64,000 bases of DNA from Carya illinoinensis (Eukaryota > Streptophyta > Magnoliopsida > Fagales > Juglandaceae). The DNA is taken from positions 14,192,501-14,256,500 of the forward strand of contig NC_056758.1 of NCBI RefSeq assembly GCF_018687715.1. Direction: 5' to 3'. The notes beneath the pieces were generated by a model. The model saw nothing but the letters and a program-made list of their open reading frames with translations, made no database searches and was not told the DNA's origin. Position 1 is the first letter of the stretch. Each line of letters begins with the position of its first letter. This document shows positions 1 to 12,507 of this stretch, piece by piece. The translations under genes and the position numbers were made by a program.

Positions 1-167
1 AATGTAAGCATTGTCTTCAATGGTTCAGAGTTATAAACATGGGAAAGAGTGAGAAAGTGTAGAGTTAGAGCAGTACCTGAGTGTAGTGTGTTCAAAGAGA
101 AATATGCATAGAAGAAAAAAATACTACACCAAAAAGGGAAACCTTATTAATGAGTTTAGGCAATTAT

Positions 168-1009
168 TTAAAAGGAAATGGGATTAAGGAGATTTAGAGT
201 GGTCTCTTCAAGTGGAAAGTTTGAGAAAAATGGTTTTAGTCTCTGACCATTAACTTGGAAGGTGTTACCATTCTGAGGGTTTAGAAGTTCCACAGCTCCA
301 TGGGAAGTCACAGCTTTTACCACATAAGGGCCACTCCATCAAGATTTCAGCTTTCCAGGGAAGACGTGTAATCTGGAGTTGTATAGAAGCACTTGCTGGT
401 CTGGGTAGAAAGATTTCCTTTGGATATGTCTGTCATGAAAGTGCTTCATACTCTCTTTAGACAATTTGGCATTATCATAAGCATCCCTTCGAAGTTCTTC
501 CAACTCAGCAATCTACAGCTTCCTAGATGAACTAGATTGGTCAGCATCAAAATTAAACTGTTTAATGGCCTAGTAAGCTTTGTGTTCTACCTCTACAAGC
601 AAGTGACATGCTTTACCATAGACTTATATGGTGACATTCCCAAAATTGTTTTGTAAGCAGTCCTACATGCCCAAAGTGCATCAGATAACCTTACAGACCA
701 ATCTTTTTTATTAGGGTTAATAGTTTTCTCAAGAATATGTTTGATCTCCCTATTGGCTAATTCAGCTTGGGCATTGGTCTAAGGATGGTATGGTGTGGAA
801 ACCTTGTGATGGATCCCATATTTTTTCATTAAAACAGTAAAGGGTTTATTACAAACATGGGACCCATTATCACTGATTATGGCTTTGGGCATACCAAACC
901 ATGCAAAAATATTTTCTTTGAGAAATTTCAAGACAGTGTGATGGTCACAGTTTCTGGATGGAATGGCTTCTACCCATTTTGACACATAATCAACAGCAAG
1001 CAAAATTTA
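168..1009 (-). pseudogene. Integrase C-terminal part of Athila-type pol
   Basis: This continues the pol frame after a stop codon at 1007-1009. It encodes the integrase catalytic core (a stretch with SDNGSH, the second acidic site) and, after a further stop at 779-781, the region with [10 protein letters not shown] holding the catalytic glutamate. Toward 300-380 a GPY-type module (WSGPYVV) can be read, and the reading ends near a stop at about 168. The integrase would insert the element cDNA into the genome. The stop at 779-781 falls between the second Asp and the Glu of the catalytic triad, so no functional enzyme can be made. The rest of the frame below 780 is recognisable but decayed. Confidence 0.75.
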
Positions 1010-2794
1010 GAGGTAACCAAAAGAGGAGGGAAATGGTCTCATAAAGTCTATGCCCCAACAATCAAAGATTTCTAGAACTAGAATTGGTTGCATTGGCATC
1101 GTGTTTCTTTTAGTAATTCTCCCTAGTTTTTGACAAGGTTCACAAGATTTGCAAAAAATGTAAGTGTCTTTGAACATTGTTGGCCAATAAAAACCACTTT
1201 GTAAAATCTTAGCTACAGTTTTGTGAGCAGAAAAATGCCCACCACAAGCTTCAGAATGGCAAAAAGTGAGGATGGCAGAAAATTCATTGTCAGAAGCACA
1301 TTTCCTAATTGTTTGGTCAGAGCAATATTTAAAAAGGTATGGTTCATCATAGAAGAAAAACTTAGCCTTAGCTTTCATTCTTCTAATGTCCTGTGCTATC
1401 CAATGGCCTAGAGTTTGACCTGTCACTAGAAAATTCACCAAGTCAGCACACCAGGGTAGAATATTGACTTCAAATAGATTCTTATCCGGAAAAGATTCAG
1501 AAATAGGGGGATTTTGACTGGTTGAGTCCAAGGTAAGCCGAGATGAGTGATCTGCTACAACATTTTCCAACCCTTTCTTATCCTTTATGGTGATGTTAAA
1601 TTCTTGTAATAAAAGGATCCACCTGATGAGCCTACGTTTTGCATCCTTTTTTGTTAATAGAAATTTCAATGCAGCATGGTCAATAAAGATAATGATAGGA
1701 GAACCAAGCAAATAGGCCCTAAACTTTTCTAATGCAAATACTACAGCTAGCAATTCCTTCTCTGTAGTAGAGTAATTTTTCTGAGCATCATTTAAGGTTT
1801 TGCTAGCATAATATATCACATGAAGCAGTTTATTTTTTCTTTGGCCTAATGCTGCCCTAACAACAAAATCACTGGCATCACACATTATCTCAAATGGCAA
1901 TGTCCAGTCAGGTGGTTGAATTATAGGGGCAGTAATGAGGTTAGCTTTCAACTGGTTAAAGGTAGTTTGACACTCTTCAAACCAAGTAAAACTAACATCA
2001 TGCATCAATAAATGGCATAAAGGTTTTGAGATTGAACTAAAGTTTCTTATGAATCTCCTATAGAAACCAACATGGCCTAAAAATGATCTTATGTCTTTTA
2101 CACATCTATGGATAGGTAAGTTTGCAATCAGTTCCACTTTAGATTTGTGGAGCTCAATACCCCTTTCAGACACAACAAGCCCAAGGACTATTCCTTGTTG
2201 TACCATAAAATGGCACTTCTCCCAGTTAAGCAGTAATTGCTTTTCTTCACACCTCGCCAAAACAATTTTCAGGTTAGCCAAACATGAGTAAAAATTTTTT
2301 CCAAACACTGACAAATCATCCATAAAAACTTCAACTGTTTCATCAATTAAATCATTGAAAATTCCTAACGTACATCTTTGAAAGGTGGCAGGGGCATTGC
2401 ACAGGTCAAAGGGCATTATTTTGAAAGCAAAAGTCCCAAAAGAACATGTAAATATTTTCTTTTCTTGGTCCTTAGGGGAAATTTTGAATTGGTAATACCC
2501 AGAATAGCCATCTAAAAAGCAGTAAACTTCATGCCCAGCCACCTTTTCTAAGATTTGGTCAAGGAAAGGCAGAGGAAAATGGTCTTTCCTAGAAGCTGCA
2601 TTCAGCTTCCTATAGTCTATGCACATTCTCCATCCAATTTTCATTCTAGTAGGTATTAATTCCCCTTTTTCATTCTTGGCCACTGTGATACCAGATTGTT
2701 TTGGTACCACTCGAATGGGGCTTACCCATTGACTATCTGCTATAGGGTAAATAATACCTATGTCTAATAATTTCAGTACTTCTTTCTTAACCAC
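1007..2794 (-). pseudogene. Athila-type pol: reverse transcriptase, RNase H, integrase N-terminus
   Basis: A 595-codon open stretch contains, in order, RT (WRMCIDYRKLN; DGYSGYYQ; active site FMDD), RNase H (CDASDF, TEKELLAVVFALEKFRAYL, FIDHAALKFL) and the integrase zinc domain with HSEACGGHF and CKSCEPCQ, ending just after the first catalytic Asp region (GIDFMRPFP). It is open to the stop at 1007-1009. The N-terminal end is cut by a frameshift near 2790, where the frame continues as the 2787-2996 segment. Two RNase H residues look changed from the usual motif (CDASDFVVRAALGQ and FIDH rather than FTDH). In life it would copy element RNA into cDNA in virus-like particles. Confidence 0.85.
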
Positions 2795-3790
2795 CTCTAT
2801 TCAATGTAGGGTTCAATCTTCTCTGCATCTCCCTAGAGGGTTTAGATCCTTCCTCTAAATAAATTCTATGGGTGCAAGTTAAGGGATTTATACCTCTCAT
2901 GTCAGCAATGTTCCACCCAATGGCAGACTTGTGTTGTACTAACACACCAAGCAACTTACTCTCTTGCTCAGCAATGAGCTGAGATGAGATTACCACTGGA
3001 AAAGACTCCCCAGGTCCTAGATAAGCATATTTTAGCTCCTTTGGAAGGGCTTTCAGCTACAATAGTGGGCCTTCCTCACTTGAGGACTTAGTGGGCTCTG
3101 GTATGAGGGGTAAAGGTTCGATCTTAGGCCTCTACTGGGTATCAATTGAGCTTCCTACAGCAAAGATGGGTGACACATAATCAACATCAGTAGATAGAAA
3201 TTCTTCAACGGAAATTTTCAACAGAGTCAATATTTAAGAATAGATACTCAAAAGGGATTGCTTCCAAGGAATTCACTTCCTGCACTTCTTCTTGTTCTTG
3301 AGGTTGCCTGAATAAATTGAAAATGTTAAGCTCTAAAGTCATGTTGCCAAAACTCAATTTTAAAACTCCACTTCTATAGTTTATAATAGCATTAGAGGTT
3401 GCTAAAAAAGGTCTCCCTAAGATCACTGGAGCAGAAGAGACATTAGTTGGAGTAGTTAGTTTCATATCCAGCACCACAAAGTCTACAGGAAAATAAAATC
3501 TATCAACTTGTACTAATACATCTTCCACCACCCCTAGGCATTTTAATGACCTATCAGCCAACTGCAGAATTATAGAAGTTGGTTTTAATTCCCAATCCCA
3601 GCTGTTCATACACACGATAGGGTAACAGATTTACCACTGATCCTAAATCAAGCAAAGCCTGGTCAATTTTGGCATCACCAATTATGCAAGAGATAGTAGG
3701 TGAGCCAGGGTCTTTGTATTTAGGGGGTGTGAGATTTTGGATGATGGAACGGACTTGCTTAGTGAGAAAGGCTTTTTTTTTTTTTAACAT
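2787..3790 (-). pseudogene. Aspartic protease and protease-RT linker of Athila-type pol
   Basis: Three frames make up this region: 3554-3790 carries the retropepsin active site (ALLDLGSVVNLLP), 3205-3615 the second half of the protease (VILGRPFLATSNAIINYRSG) and 2787-2996 the linker into RT. The frames change near 3600, again between 3205 and 2996, and near 2790. The protease would cleave the Gag-Pol polyprotein. The DLGS form of the active site, instead of DTG or DSG, is shared with the second Athila-type element in this window (65-68 of its 25101 open frame), so it is a family trait rather than decay. A T-run at 3775-3785 sits at the start of the protease frame. Confidence 0.75.
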
Positions 3791-3884
3791 TCAACTTTCT
3801 TTTGACAGTGCACAAATCCTTCAAAAATTTTGCATAAGTAGGGATTTGTTTAATGGCATCTAGAAGTGGAATGTCTATTCTGAC

Positions 3885-5305
3885 TTATTTAAAAATTTCC
3901 AGAATTTCAGAATTTTGTTTTTCTTTATGCACAGAAATTAGCCTTTGAGGAAATGGAGCAGGTATGGATTCAGAACTCTCAGAATTTTCAACATGTAATT
4001 CACCATCTAGTTTTGAGTTAGATTCCTTACCTAAGTTCCCAATGATATGTTCAGGCTTATGCACAATCTTACCACTTCTCAAGGTTGTGATGGCTTTCAC
4101 AGCCTTCACATTGAGCCCTTCTACTTGAGGTTGCTGAGCTTGTGGATTGGGTTGAGGTTGGGCTAGAAACTTTCCTATTTCCTGGGTACTCAAAGTGGTA
4201 GTCACTTTTGTGAGTGTCCCTCTTATGTCATTTATGGCTTGAGAATTTTGGTTATTTATGGTTGCTTGGCTTTGCATGAACTGTTGGAGGTTAAGAGTGA
4301 GTTGCTATATGGACTCTTCTAAATTCTTTTTCTGGGTGAAGTGAGGCTGGTTGGGGGTAATGTGAAGGTCCTGATGGTGGTGCATAGGGCATGTAGGGTG
4401 CTGTGGAGGAAGAAGCTTGCTGGTCTGTTTTCCAACTGAGACTGGGATGGTTCTTCTAGCCTGCATTGTAACTGTTAGAAAATGGCCCTGAATAATTCTT
4501 AGCAATCATGTTCCCAGCATTAGGTTGATCTAACAATATCTCCTTAAAAGCAGGTATGATAGGGCATGCATGAGTGCTATGTCCTTGGTCCTCACAAATT
4601 CCACATTTATCAGCATTTGGGGGCAACACATGCATTGCATTAACCTTTTTCAGTTCAATAGATTCTAATTTCTTATAAATCTGGGCTATTCTAGCATGCA
4701 AGTCATCAACTTCTTTGAGTTGATATTTTCCACTCCCAAATGTACCCCGTACATTTTTAAATCTATCCCCAACATCAGAAATATCCCATGACTGGGCATT
4801 CTCAGCCAAATAATTGAAATATTCAAAAGCTTCATCAGGATCCTTGCCAAAAAACTCACCATTACACATGGTTTCAACAAACTGTTTCATTTTGGAATGC
4901 AAGCTTTCATAGAAAAAACTAATGACTCTCCAATGTTCATAACCATGATGAGGGCAAGCATTCAATAAATCTTTAAACCTTTCCCAACTTTGATAAAAAG
5001 TTTCACCATCTTTTTGCCCAAAATTCATAATCTACCTTTTCAGGGCATTTGTTTGATGCATGGGAAAGAATTTTTTTATGAAACTCAGTTTGCATCTCTT
5101 GCCAAGTTCCTATGGACCGAGGCCTTAGAGAATTCAGCCATGTTTTGGCTTTATCCTTAAGGCAAAAAGGAAACAGTTTCAACCTAATTACTTCCTCAAC
5201 ACATATCCTATCCACGAATGTAGAGCACACTTCTTCAAATTCTTTAATATGCAAATAAGGATTTTCAGACTCCATTCCATGAAAATGAGGAATCAATGGG
5301 ATCAT
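3885..5305 (-). pseudogene. Athila-type gag, frameshifted
   Basis: The gag region starts with the retrotransposon Gag domain at 5003-5305 (HFHGMESENPYLHIKEFEE, then LKDKAKTWLNSLRP), changes frame near 5010-5030 with apparent loss of some residues, and continues at 4456-5028 with CPHHGYEHW, MCNGEFF and a zinc knuckle CGICEDQGHSTHAC (CX2CX4HX4C). The C-terminal part at 3885-4277 is glutamine- and proline-rich and ends with the TLRSGK region typical of this group. The protein would form the particle and bind element RNA. At least three reading frames are used, so it is a pseudogene. Confidence 0.8.
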
Positions 5306-5731
5306 CCCAGGTTTAAAATTGAAATTATTTGCATTTAAAGGTTGAACAATCCAGGAAGGAGGACTAGTTCTGACTGGCTATAAGTACTCCTCAATGTCCT
5401 ATTTTGGTTCAAGATTTCCCGATCCTCATTTTTAGCTATGTTACTTAAATTTTCAGAAGATGACTTCAAAGATATGGATGCAGAATCTATGGATGAAAGT
5501 GACTCAATCCTAGTTAATCATGATGCTTGATCTCTAGTCCAAATAAACATGCATTCTAAACACAAACAAATTCAAAACAGATGTAAAACAAACTAAAGGA
5601 ACAAAACAGAGGCACAAGAAATTTTTCAACCAGGGAGATGAGAGCTGTTACCCAATCTGTGAAGAGTTTCATAGATACACTCCTGTTATTATTATTTTTC
5701 TTTTACAAGAAAGATTATGTTTCACCAGTTG

Positions 5732-5749
5732 TCCTCGGCAACGGCGCCA
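5732..5749 (-). other. Primer binding site, tRNA-Asp type
   Basis: Read on the minus strand this is TGGCGCCGTTGCCGAGGA, complementary to the 3' end of plant tRNA-Asp with one mismatch. It lies six bases from the LTR edge at 5756 and fixes the element orientation. Confidence 0.85.
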
Positions 5750-5755
5750 AAAACT

Positions 5756-7180
5756 TGATTCACTCAAAATAATGCTTCCAAGTATAAAAGCATGTTTAGA
5801 ATATAGTGTGAGTGCCAAAGGTCATTTCCATAGGAACAACTATGTTAATATAACCCAACAAAATGTAAATAAGTAAAACAATATGAACAAAGTGGAAGAT
5901 AAGATATGGTAGAACAAATCCTCTTTATGAAAGAGGTATGTTCTCAAATACGGAAGAGGGGCTGTATGCAATGAATTGCAATGAATGTAGGATGATTTAG
6001 AAGTGTGACAAGTGAAATAGGGGATTCAATTCTTCTAAGAATAATACAAACGTAAGAACCAGATCAACAATGTTTAAAGTTGAGACAATAAAAGGTAAAG
6101 TGTAAATAAAATCTTTGAAACTTAGAACTAGAAAATATTTGTCAGAAAGGGTAAATACTAGGGATACAGAGTTAGAATTTCCTCTATCATCAGGTTATAG
6201 TTACTGGGTGCATTTGCTTATGTTAACTCAATCAAGATAATAACACTTAAGAACCAAAGAACAGTAAACTCAGATGAAGGCACCAATTCGAATAAAACCT
6301 TCACTGCATTATCATCCATTTTCACCTCAAGACTCATAGTGGATAGATCCTTGTTATTTCAAGGTCCTGATGTGCCGTGAGTCTACAACAAGTCAAGAAC
6401 AAGAGATTTATCCAAGCCGACAATAAATAAGGTATGAAAATACAGCAACAAATTCACATTAAACATAACAGCAACAAATAACCATCGATAATGAAGGAAG
6501 GAAACCCCTTTCTCTGCAACCCTAGCTATAAAAATTAGCCCCAAATAATCATTTGATGGATGATTTGAAAACCCTAAAAGGTAAGAAAAACTGCAATTGT
6601 TCTGAAAGCAAAACTGAAATAAAGATTCCAAGAATGGATGGGAATCGATCCCCTTTTGTGGTGCACCTCCTCTCCTTTTATCCTCTCCTTCCATCATCTC
6701 CATCTCTCTCTTCTAACCGAATCCTCTCAGTTCTTAGTTCTGCCCTCTAAGGGATGAGGTGTTTCTCAATCCTTCTTGATGAATGAAGGTGAGCCACAAC
6801 AGAGGCTTTCACGCAGGCCTTAACTCATCAAGTCTAAACTCAATGGCTGGGCCATATTATGAGCTCAAGCTTTAATTCTTAAGACTAGGCCTTAATACCT
6901 ACAAGCAAAACATTCAGCCCATTAAACAATTAAAATAGTACATTTATCCTCTTAATTAGCAATTCCAAAGGTTAAGAATTTTGTCTGAAGATCTCACAAT
7001 TAATCTCATTTTTTGGACTATTTTATCTTGATTTCTCTCAATTGTAAGCAGATATTATAACCAAAATATCTTAACAATCAAGTAGCCCAAATAGTCACTA
7101 TACACAATTTAATTGCCACGTACGACTCTTCTGACTCCTTTGATCATGACATGTAGCAAGCGACATACAGTTTATCCCAT
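5756..7180 (-). repeat. 5' LTR of the minus-strand Athila-type element
   Basis: The inner edge is set at 5756 by the primer site. The sequence is AT-rich with no coding signal. The outer edge is not defined, because the second LTR is outside the window; another repeat seems to start at about 7184. Small open frames here, such as the one at 6383-6703, are not supported as genes. Confidence 0.55.
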
Positions 7181-7183
7181 CGA

Positions 7184-9797
7184 TGTTATAACCCTCTATC
7201 CCTCTTTATTTATATTAAATGCTAGTTGATAGGTTGTGGACTGTGCTGTTAGTATTGTGGAGTTTGCTGTGAAGTGTTGGGCTTAATTATGTAGTGTGCA
7301 GCGTAGTGTTGTGGACTGTACTGTGAAGTATGGGTGTGAGATGTATGTTGTAGTGTGATGCGGCGTGGTGTGTGAAGGGTGCACAAGTGGAGTGTACTCC
7401 ATGTAGTACAGTGACACATCATGTGGCATGTGCTGTAGTGACCTGTGGCATAGTGTGAAAAGAGTACACGTGGCGTGTGCTCCGTGTCGTATAGCGATGC
7501 ACTATGTGGTGTGCTTCGTGTTAATACGTGATGTAGCGAAGGGAGTACACACGATGCGTACTCCATGTTGTTTAGAGATGCATCGTATGGCTTGTCACAA
7601 AGAAAATGATGGTTGTGTAGTAGAGGAATGTAGAGCATGTTTTGTAGCATTGAGAACTATGGAACAGTATCCCGAAATAGTCTGAGGTGACTGGTGTCAC
7701 CTTATAATTGACTTATGGCTTAGAGTATGTGTGAAGTGATGGGATAGTGTAAGAGTAGCGCAGCCAAAGTATGATGGGGGTCATGATGTAACTCGAAATT
7801 TGTCTCGAGCTACGTAACGTGATGGAGATGTTGAGGTGAATGAAGTCCTGTCGTGTCAATTGTTGGGATGAACTTGTAAAAGGGGCCGAGACTACTAATC
7901 GAGTTTGAGTAGAAGTTGGTATCAGAGTATGGAGCTTGTTTATACAAGCAAGCGTTCATTGGACTATAAGTTGATCTTAGGTGAAAAAGGGTAAGGTACA
8001 TGTGCATCTAGTGAGACACTTGAACCGGACAGATTTACCATATATAATGAGTGATCTATCCTAAGCTAGGAAGCATGAAGGTAGCATTTGGGTATGTTGT
8101 CTAGGATCGGGATGCGTGACTTAGTTGGTCTGATTCATGCATCGGAATGGGGTTAATAGAAGAGTAAGGTGAAGGTTTCGATGTTTTAACCCTAAGGTGA
8201 AACACAGAGATAGTGACAGTAAATGGACTCCAAAGGTTTTAGCATAGTAATTAGCACTTAAGTGTCATGGATGGACAGAGAGTGTTCCAAGTGAATCATA
8301 GTTCTATTTCTAGTATATTTGCTTATGCATTTAGATAGAAAATGATGTAAGGTTATGTGTATGCATATACGCTACCATCTGACACGCATATGAATGGACT
8401 GCATGAAATGAGTATGGCATGGAGTCTAGGTAAGTATTACATTCATACTCTTCTAGAGTTTTCTAAATAAATGAAAATGAAAATGCAAAACGACACAAAA
8501 CTTGTTTTATGAAAGAATGCTAAGTATAAGTTTTCAAGTATAAGTATGAAACGGCCTTCCTTGGCAGCCCCTTTATGCACCCCAACTATGTAAGTGTATG
8601 CATGTGAATGGATGCTATACATGGTAAGTACTGGATGTATTTTCATGAAATGAAATGTGAGGCTTAGGCCTTATGCTTTAAATGACGTGAATAAAGTGTT
8701 TTACGAAAGAATGCTAAGTATAAGTTTTCAAGTATAAGTATGTAACGGCCCTCCTTGACAGCCCATTTTTACGCACCCATAGTATTAAGTGTATGCATGT
8801 GGATGGATGTTATACGTGGTATGTACTGGATGTATTTTCACAAAATGAAATGAGGCTAATGCTTCATGTTTTAAGTGATGCTTTAAATGACACGAAAAAA
8901 GTGTTTTAAAATGCCCCTGTGAACTGATGTTTTAAATGATGCCATGAAAGATGATGTTTAAGCCCATGCTTTTAAATGACTTTTAAGAATAAAAGAACTT
9001 AAGGACTAAAAGAACTGAAAGGACTAAAACGAATGAAAATACGTAACGGCCATGACTGAATGAATGGATGATGGTATCGAAGGACTGGACTGGGCAAAAT
9101 TGCAATGCCAGGCAAGTAGTACTAGTAGTGCACCCAATGCTACACCCTAAAGGAATGGATTCCTAACCCATGACCATAAGCAGAATCAGGTCCAAAAGAC
9201 CTCTAATCCTCACGTACGGGGCTTAACAGCATGCTATGGCTAATAAAAGTGATAAAAAAGAATGGATGCATATTAAGAAAAGATGTATGCATGATAAAAA
9301 CCCTTTAAGAAATGAGGGTAGCGTGGCATGGGAAAATGTTTTATGAAAGAGAATCCTTTTCAAGAAAAACCCCCCTCGCAACGTTTGAAAATGAAATGAA
9401 TGTCTATGTATGATATATATGGAGTGATGAATGCATGACTGAAAATCTATATTATTATATTTTAACTGTATGAAGTAATGCTTACGAGTCATTGACTCAT
9501 TTTAGTTTTTATGTGTGCCCTCCCAAGGACAAGATGAGCATGACGCATTAGGATGAGCACGACCCCAGAGGAAGAGCACGAAAGCCTAAGCACAACGTTT
9601 TGTAAGAGAGACTGTAATTTAAAATTTTAATGTTTTCTGCTATAACCTTTTAAATTAAGAAATATATTTTATTTATAAATATGGAGTCTTTTGTATCCTA
9701 CCATGAAAGAAAAAGAAAATTTAAAAAGGAACCGTAATTCCCGTCTATTTTTATAAAATCATTTTCTAAAGAACCCACCACAAGGACGGGTGTTATA
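7184..9797 (+). repeat. Solo-LTR-like remnant of a long-LTR gypsy element
   Basis: This stretch starts with TGTTATAACCC and ends with ACGGGTGTTATA. That resembles the TGTAACACCC...GGGTGTTACA termini of long LTRs in Tekay-type and related chromoviruses. It has no coding capacity; 7230-7650 is a GTG-rich imperfect repeat and the end region before 9797 is AT-rich. No matching target duplication is seen at the proposed ends, so the limits are tentative. A related copy lies at about 32880-34735 in the same orientation. I find no primer site or gag-pol next to it, so a solo LTR is the likeliest reading. Confidence 0.45.
8512..8857 (+). repeat. Tandem duplication inside the LTR-like remnant
   Basis: Two copies of a unit of about 190 bases start with GAAAGAATGCTAAGTATAAG at 8512 and 8705 and share the following AACGGCC..TCCTTG.CAGCCC, TGTATGCATGTG and ACTGGATGTATTTTC segments. 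The related copy near 34500-34660 has only one unit. Confidence 0.8.
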
Positions 9798-9924
9798 TTT
9801 TCTCTTCGTACACTTGGCAATAATTTTTCCTGACTTCTTTGTGGAATACACCAGTTCTGTAACAACCATGGGTGGGCTTAGTATATGATGGCTTAAAATA
9901 CTTATAATTCAAATGGGATTATTA

Positions 9925-11617
9925 GGAGAACTTGTAATCGAATCAAAGCTATTCATCCTTGTTAAGGAAGGTAGGCAACTTCATGTTATCGAAAGAGGAT
10001 GGAAGAATGAGCAGGAATTATGGGTGGAAGAGAATACTGTCTAGTGGCTTAGAAAGGCATTGGATGCAAGTCTGAGTGGTGAGGAACGAGAGGTTTATAG
10101 GACCATTTGGAAGGGACACCGGCGTTACCTTGCATAGAGGTGCTCCAATGGCAGGGGTCATTTCGTGGTGGTACCAGAAGGGTGGTAGGAAAAGTTCCAT
10201 TATTATCCCGGAAGGGGAAGGGGGTAAAGGTTGGAGGAGAATGAGGGATGCACTGGAAGAGTCTATTCAAGAAGGAAGAAGGAGGTGCTCAACCATGGAA
10301 GAAGGTGGAAGCGACGAGGTCTTACAAGGATGTTGTGGTCCAAGACGGAAAGGGGGGTGGTGCTGGAAACACTGATAGGCATCGGCCTCGAGCCACTCAT
10401 GGTGTATGACACTCATATGTAGGCAGGGAGTTTGATAGAGATGTGGGCTGGAAGGTAGAGGATTTACAAAGATAAATATGGAAATTGCAGAGGGAGATGG
10501 CTGATATTAAAAAGGTGGTTAGGTGAAATAAGGCAGGGGACGTTGGTGAGTTGGGCTAGAGGGGGCTGGGCCAGAGGCCCGTGTTTAAGGAAATAGGTAA
10601 AGGCAAGGGAAAGGCCCACAGAGTGTGAAGACAGGTGCCTGCGACAAAACATGGGGTGACTGGGCTAACGTATAGGCCTCAGCCCAAGAACCAGGTCAAT
10701 ACTGGTAGGAGTAAGTCATGGGTGGGCCAGAAGGATGGGCCGCAGCACACAGTCCAGGGTCCCTAGCCTAGGGCCTTTCAACCCCTGCACGTTGCTGAAA
10801 GCTCTAGGGCTTTGAATAATGCAGTGTTGTGAGGAATTGACGCAATTGCTTAGCCACGATGGTTGTCGGTGTAAGGGGAGTCTTTGGAGGCCCATAGAAA
10901 TCACCAATGTCGAGATTGGTGCTCACTGATGATGGTCCGCATGAATGGGATGGTCAGAAAATGTCACCAAATTGCTCTAAAGAATCCACGAGTCCTTCAG
11001 AAGGGTCTTCTCCATCGGCAATGGGACAGTCAATATCAACGATACATGAGGTAGAGGCTAAGACTGCCGCGGTGGCGGTGAACCCTTCCAAGTAGAGTTT
11101 TGTGGTGGCGACAAAGGATGATAGGCTTTTAATGGACACGGACAGTGAGGATCTTGTTTCTTCATATGATGAAATGCTTTCAAGGCCTTTTCAGATCAGT
11201 TCAGATCTCATTGATGTGGATAAAATTTCAATGGTTGAAGATACATTTCACACTCCTTTGAGTATAGTCCCAGTACAGCCAGATGAGGAATTAGTTCTCG
11301 ATCAAGTGGTGGTTGCAGATCAGGCTGAAATGAGTGAGCCTGTCCCTCTAAATTTCATGCTTCCAGGTCAACCCAGTGTTTCAGATTGGGTCTTTAACAA
11401 AGTAAAATATATTTAGCATTTAGTGGGACTAAAGTGCAAAGGTTATGAGGATCAATTTATGGCTCTACTTACACTAATTGAATCGGGCCACCAACAACAT
11501 AGGAAAGCAAACTCAGAAAAGCAAAGACAATTGAGGAGGTTAACTTGGTCCATGAACTCGGAGGGTAGTGCAAGCAAGGACAGGACTAAAGGGATGGGAC
11601 AAGCATATCCTAAATGA
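9925..11617 (+). pseudogene. LINE-A ORF1-like region
   Basis: The N-terminal part reads as a protein with ESKLFI, ELWVEENTV and PEGW-type segments, matching my general recollection of a DUF4283/LINE ORF1-like domain in plants; the domain call is an inference. The middle (10430-10900) is a weakly coding linker broken in all frames. Residues around 11102-11416 form an acidic segment. The ORF1 protein of plant LINEs binds the element RNA. Frames shift several times, for example between the 10076 and 10231 segments, and stops are frequent, so this is a relic. It precedes the endonuclease, which begins near 11614. Confidence 0.5.
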
Positions 11618-12507
11618 AACCAAAACTTGTATTGTGGAATGTCCGTGAGTTGAACGAGGTTAGTATGGAGTGGAAGGCGAATATAGTTTGTTTATAGGAG
11701 ACAAAATTGAAGCTTATTAATAGGAAAATAATACAAAGTGTATGGAGTTGTTCTTTTGTAGATTGGGTGTATTTGGAAGCAAAGGGGGTATCAGGCGGTG
11801 TTTTAGTGATGTGGGATGGAAGAGTGGTGGAGAAAATGGAGTTTATAGGGGTCTTCTCAGTGGCTTGTTCCTTTAGAAGCATGGCAGATGATTTTACGTG
11901 GGCTTTTACAGGTGTTTATGGTCCTAACTTAGACCGTGAGAGAAGATTATTATGGGATGAACTCACTGGACTACATAGCCAGTGGGATCTCCCATGGTGT
12001 ATTGGTGGAGACTTTAATGTTACAAAATATCCAACCAAGTGTTTTGGGAATAGAAGAATAAGGCCAGCTATAACAAAATTTTTGCCGTGCATTTTTTATT
12101 TGAATCTTGTGGATTTACCACTAGCAGGGGGTGCTTGCACGTGGTCTAATAATCAGACGTGGTATAAACTAGATAGATTTCTAATTTCTCTAGAGTGGGA
12201 ATGTCATTTCCCGGATGTATGGCAAAAGAGATTACCTCTTTCGCGTTCAGATTGCTGGCCTATTATGTTGGATTGTGAAGGACTCCAAAGGTGGCGTAGG
12301 TATTTCAAATTTGAAAACATGTGGTTGAAGGTGGACGGTTTTGATGAAAGGGTCAGGCAATGGTGGTCATCTTATCAGATACAGGGAACCCCCAATTTTA
12401 TTTTTGCAGGTAAACTAAAAACTCTAAGAAAACACCTAAAGCTGTGGAATATGCAGTCATTTAGAGATATAGGAGAGCACAAGAAAAGCAAGGTAATGGA
12501 GATATAG
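11614..12507 (+). pseudogene. LINE-A endonuclease domain
   Basis: The frame begins with the typical LVLWNVR start of an APE-like endonuclease and includes CL-ETKL (stop at the Q position near 11698), GGVLVMWDG, GVYGPN, CIGGDFNV and WSNNQTWYKLDRFLIS. These are the conserved endonuclease blocks that nick target DNA to prime reverse transcription. Compared with usual plant LINEs there is a short loss after the first block. The frame stops at 12505-12507. The RT linker follows at 12510-13040, including the WLKEGDRSTKFFH block typical of plant LINEs. Confidence 0.8.

Larger units (their letters stand above)
1..7180 (-). mobile_element. Decayed Athila-type Ty3/gypsy retrotransposon, partial
   Basis: The element reads on the minus strand in the order LTR (about 5756-7180), tRNA-Asp-type primer site, gag, aspartic protease, reverse transcriptase, RNase H, integrase. 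Gene order and motifs such as the FMDD-type RT active site, the DLGS protease motif and the primer site match the Athila/Calypso group of plant Ty3/gypsy elements. Its 3' LTR and end lie left of the window. Several frameshifts and stops break every domain, so it is a dead copy. The right limit of the LTR is uncertain because its partner LTR is not visible. It is the same family type as the complete element at 22323-31093 but clearly diverged from it. Confidence 0.85.

Noticed and set aside
7249..7685. Opposed open frames of 85-133 codons
   Set aside because: They come from GTG/CAC-rich imperfect repeats inside an LTR-like relic; the peptides are low-complexity His/Thr/Ser-rich.
7184..9797. 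Complete LTR element rather than a solo LTR
   Set aside because: No primer site, gag-pol or second LTR lies next to either end.
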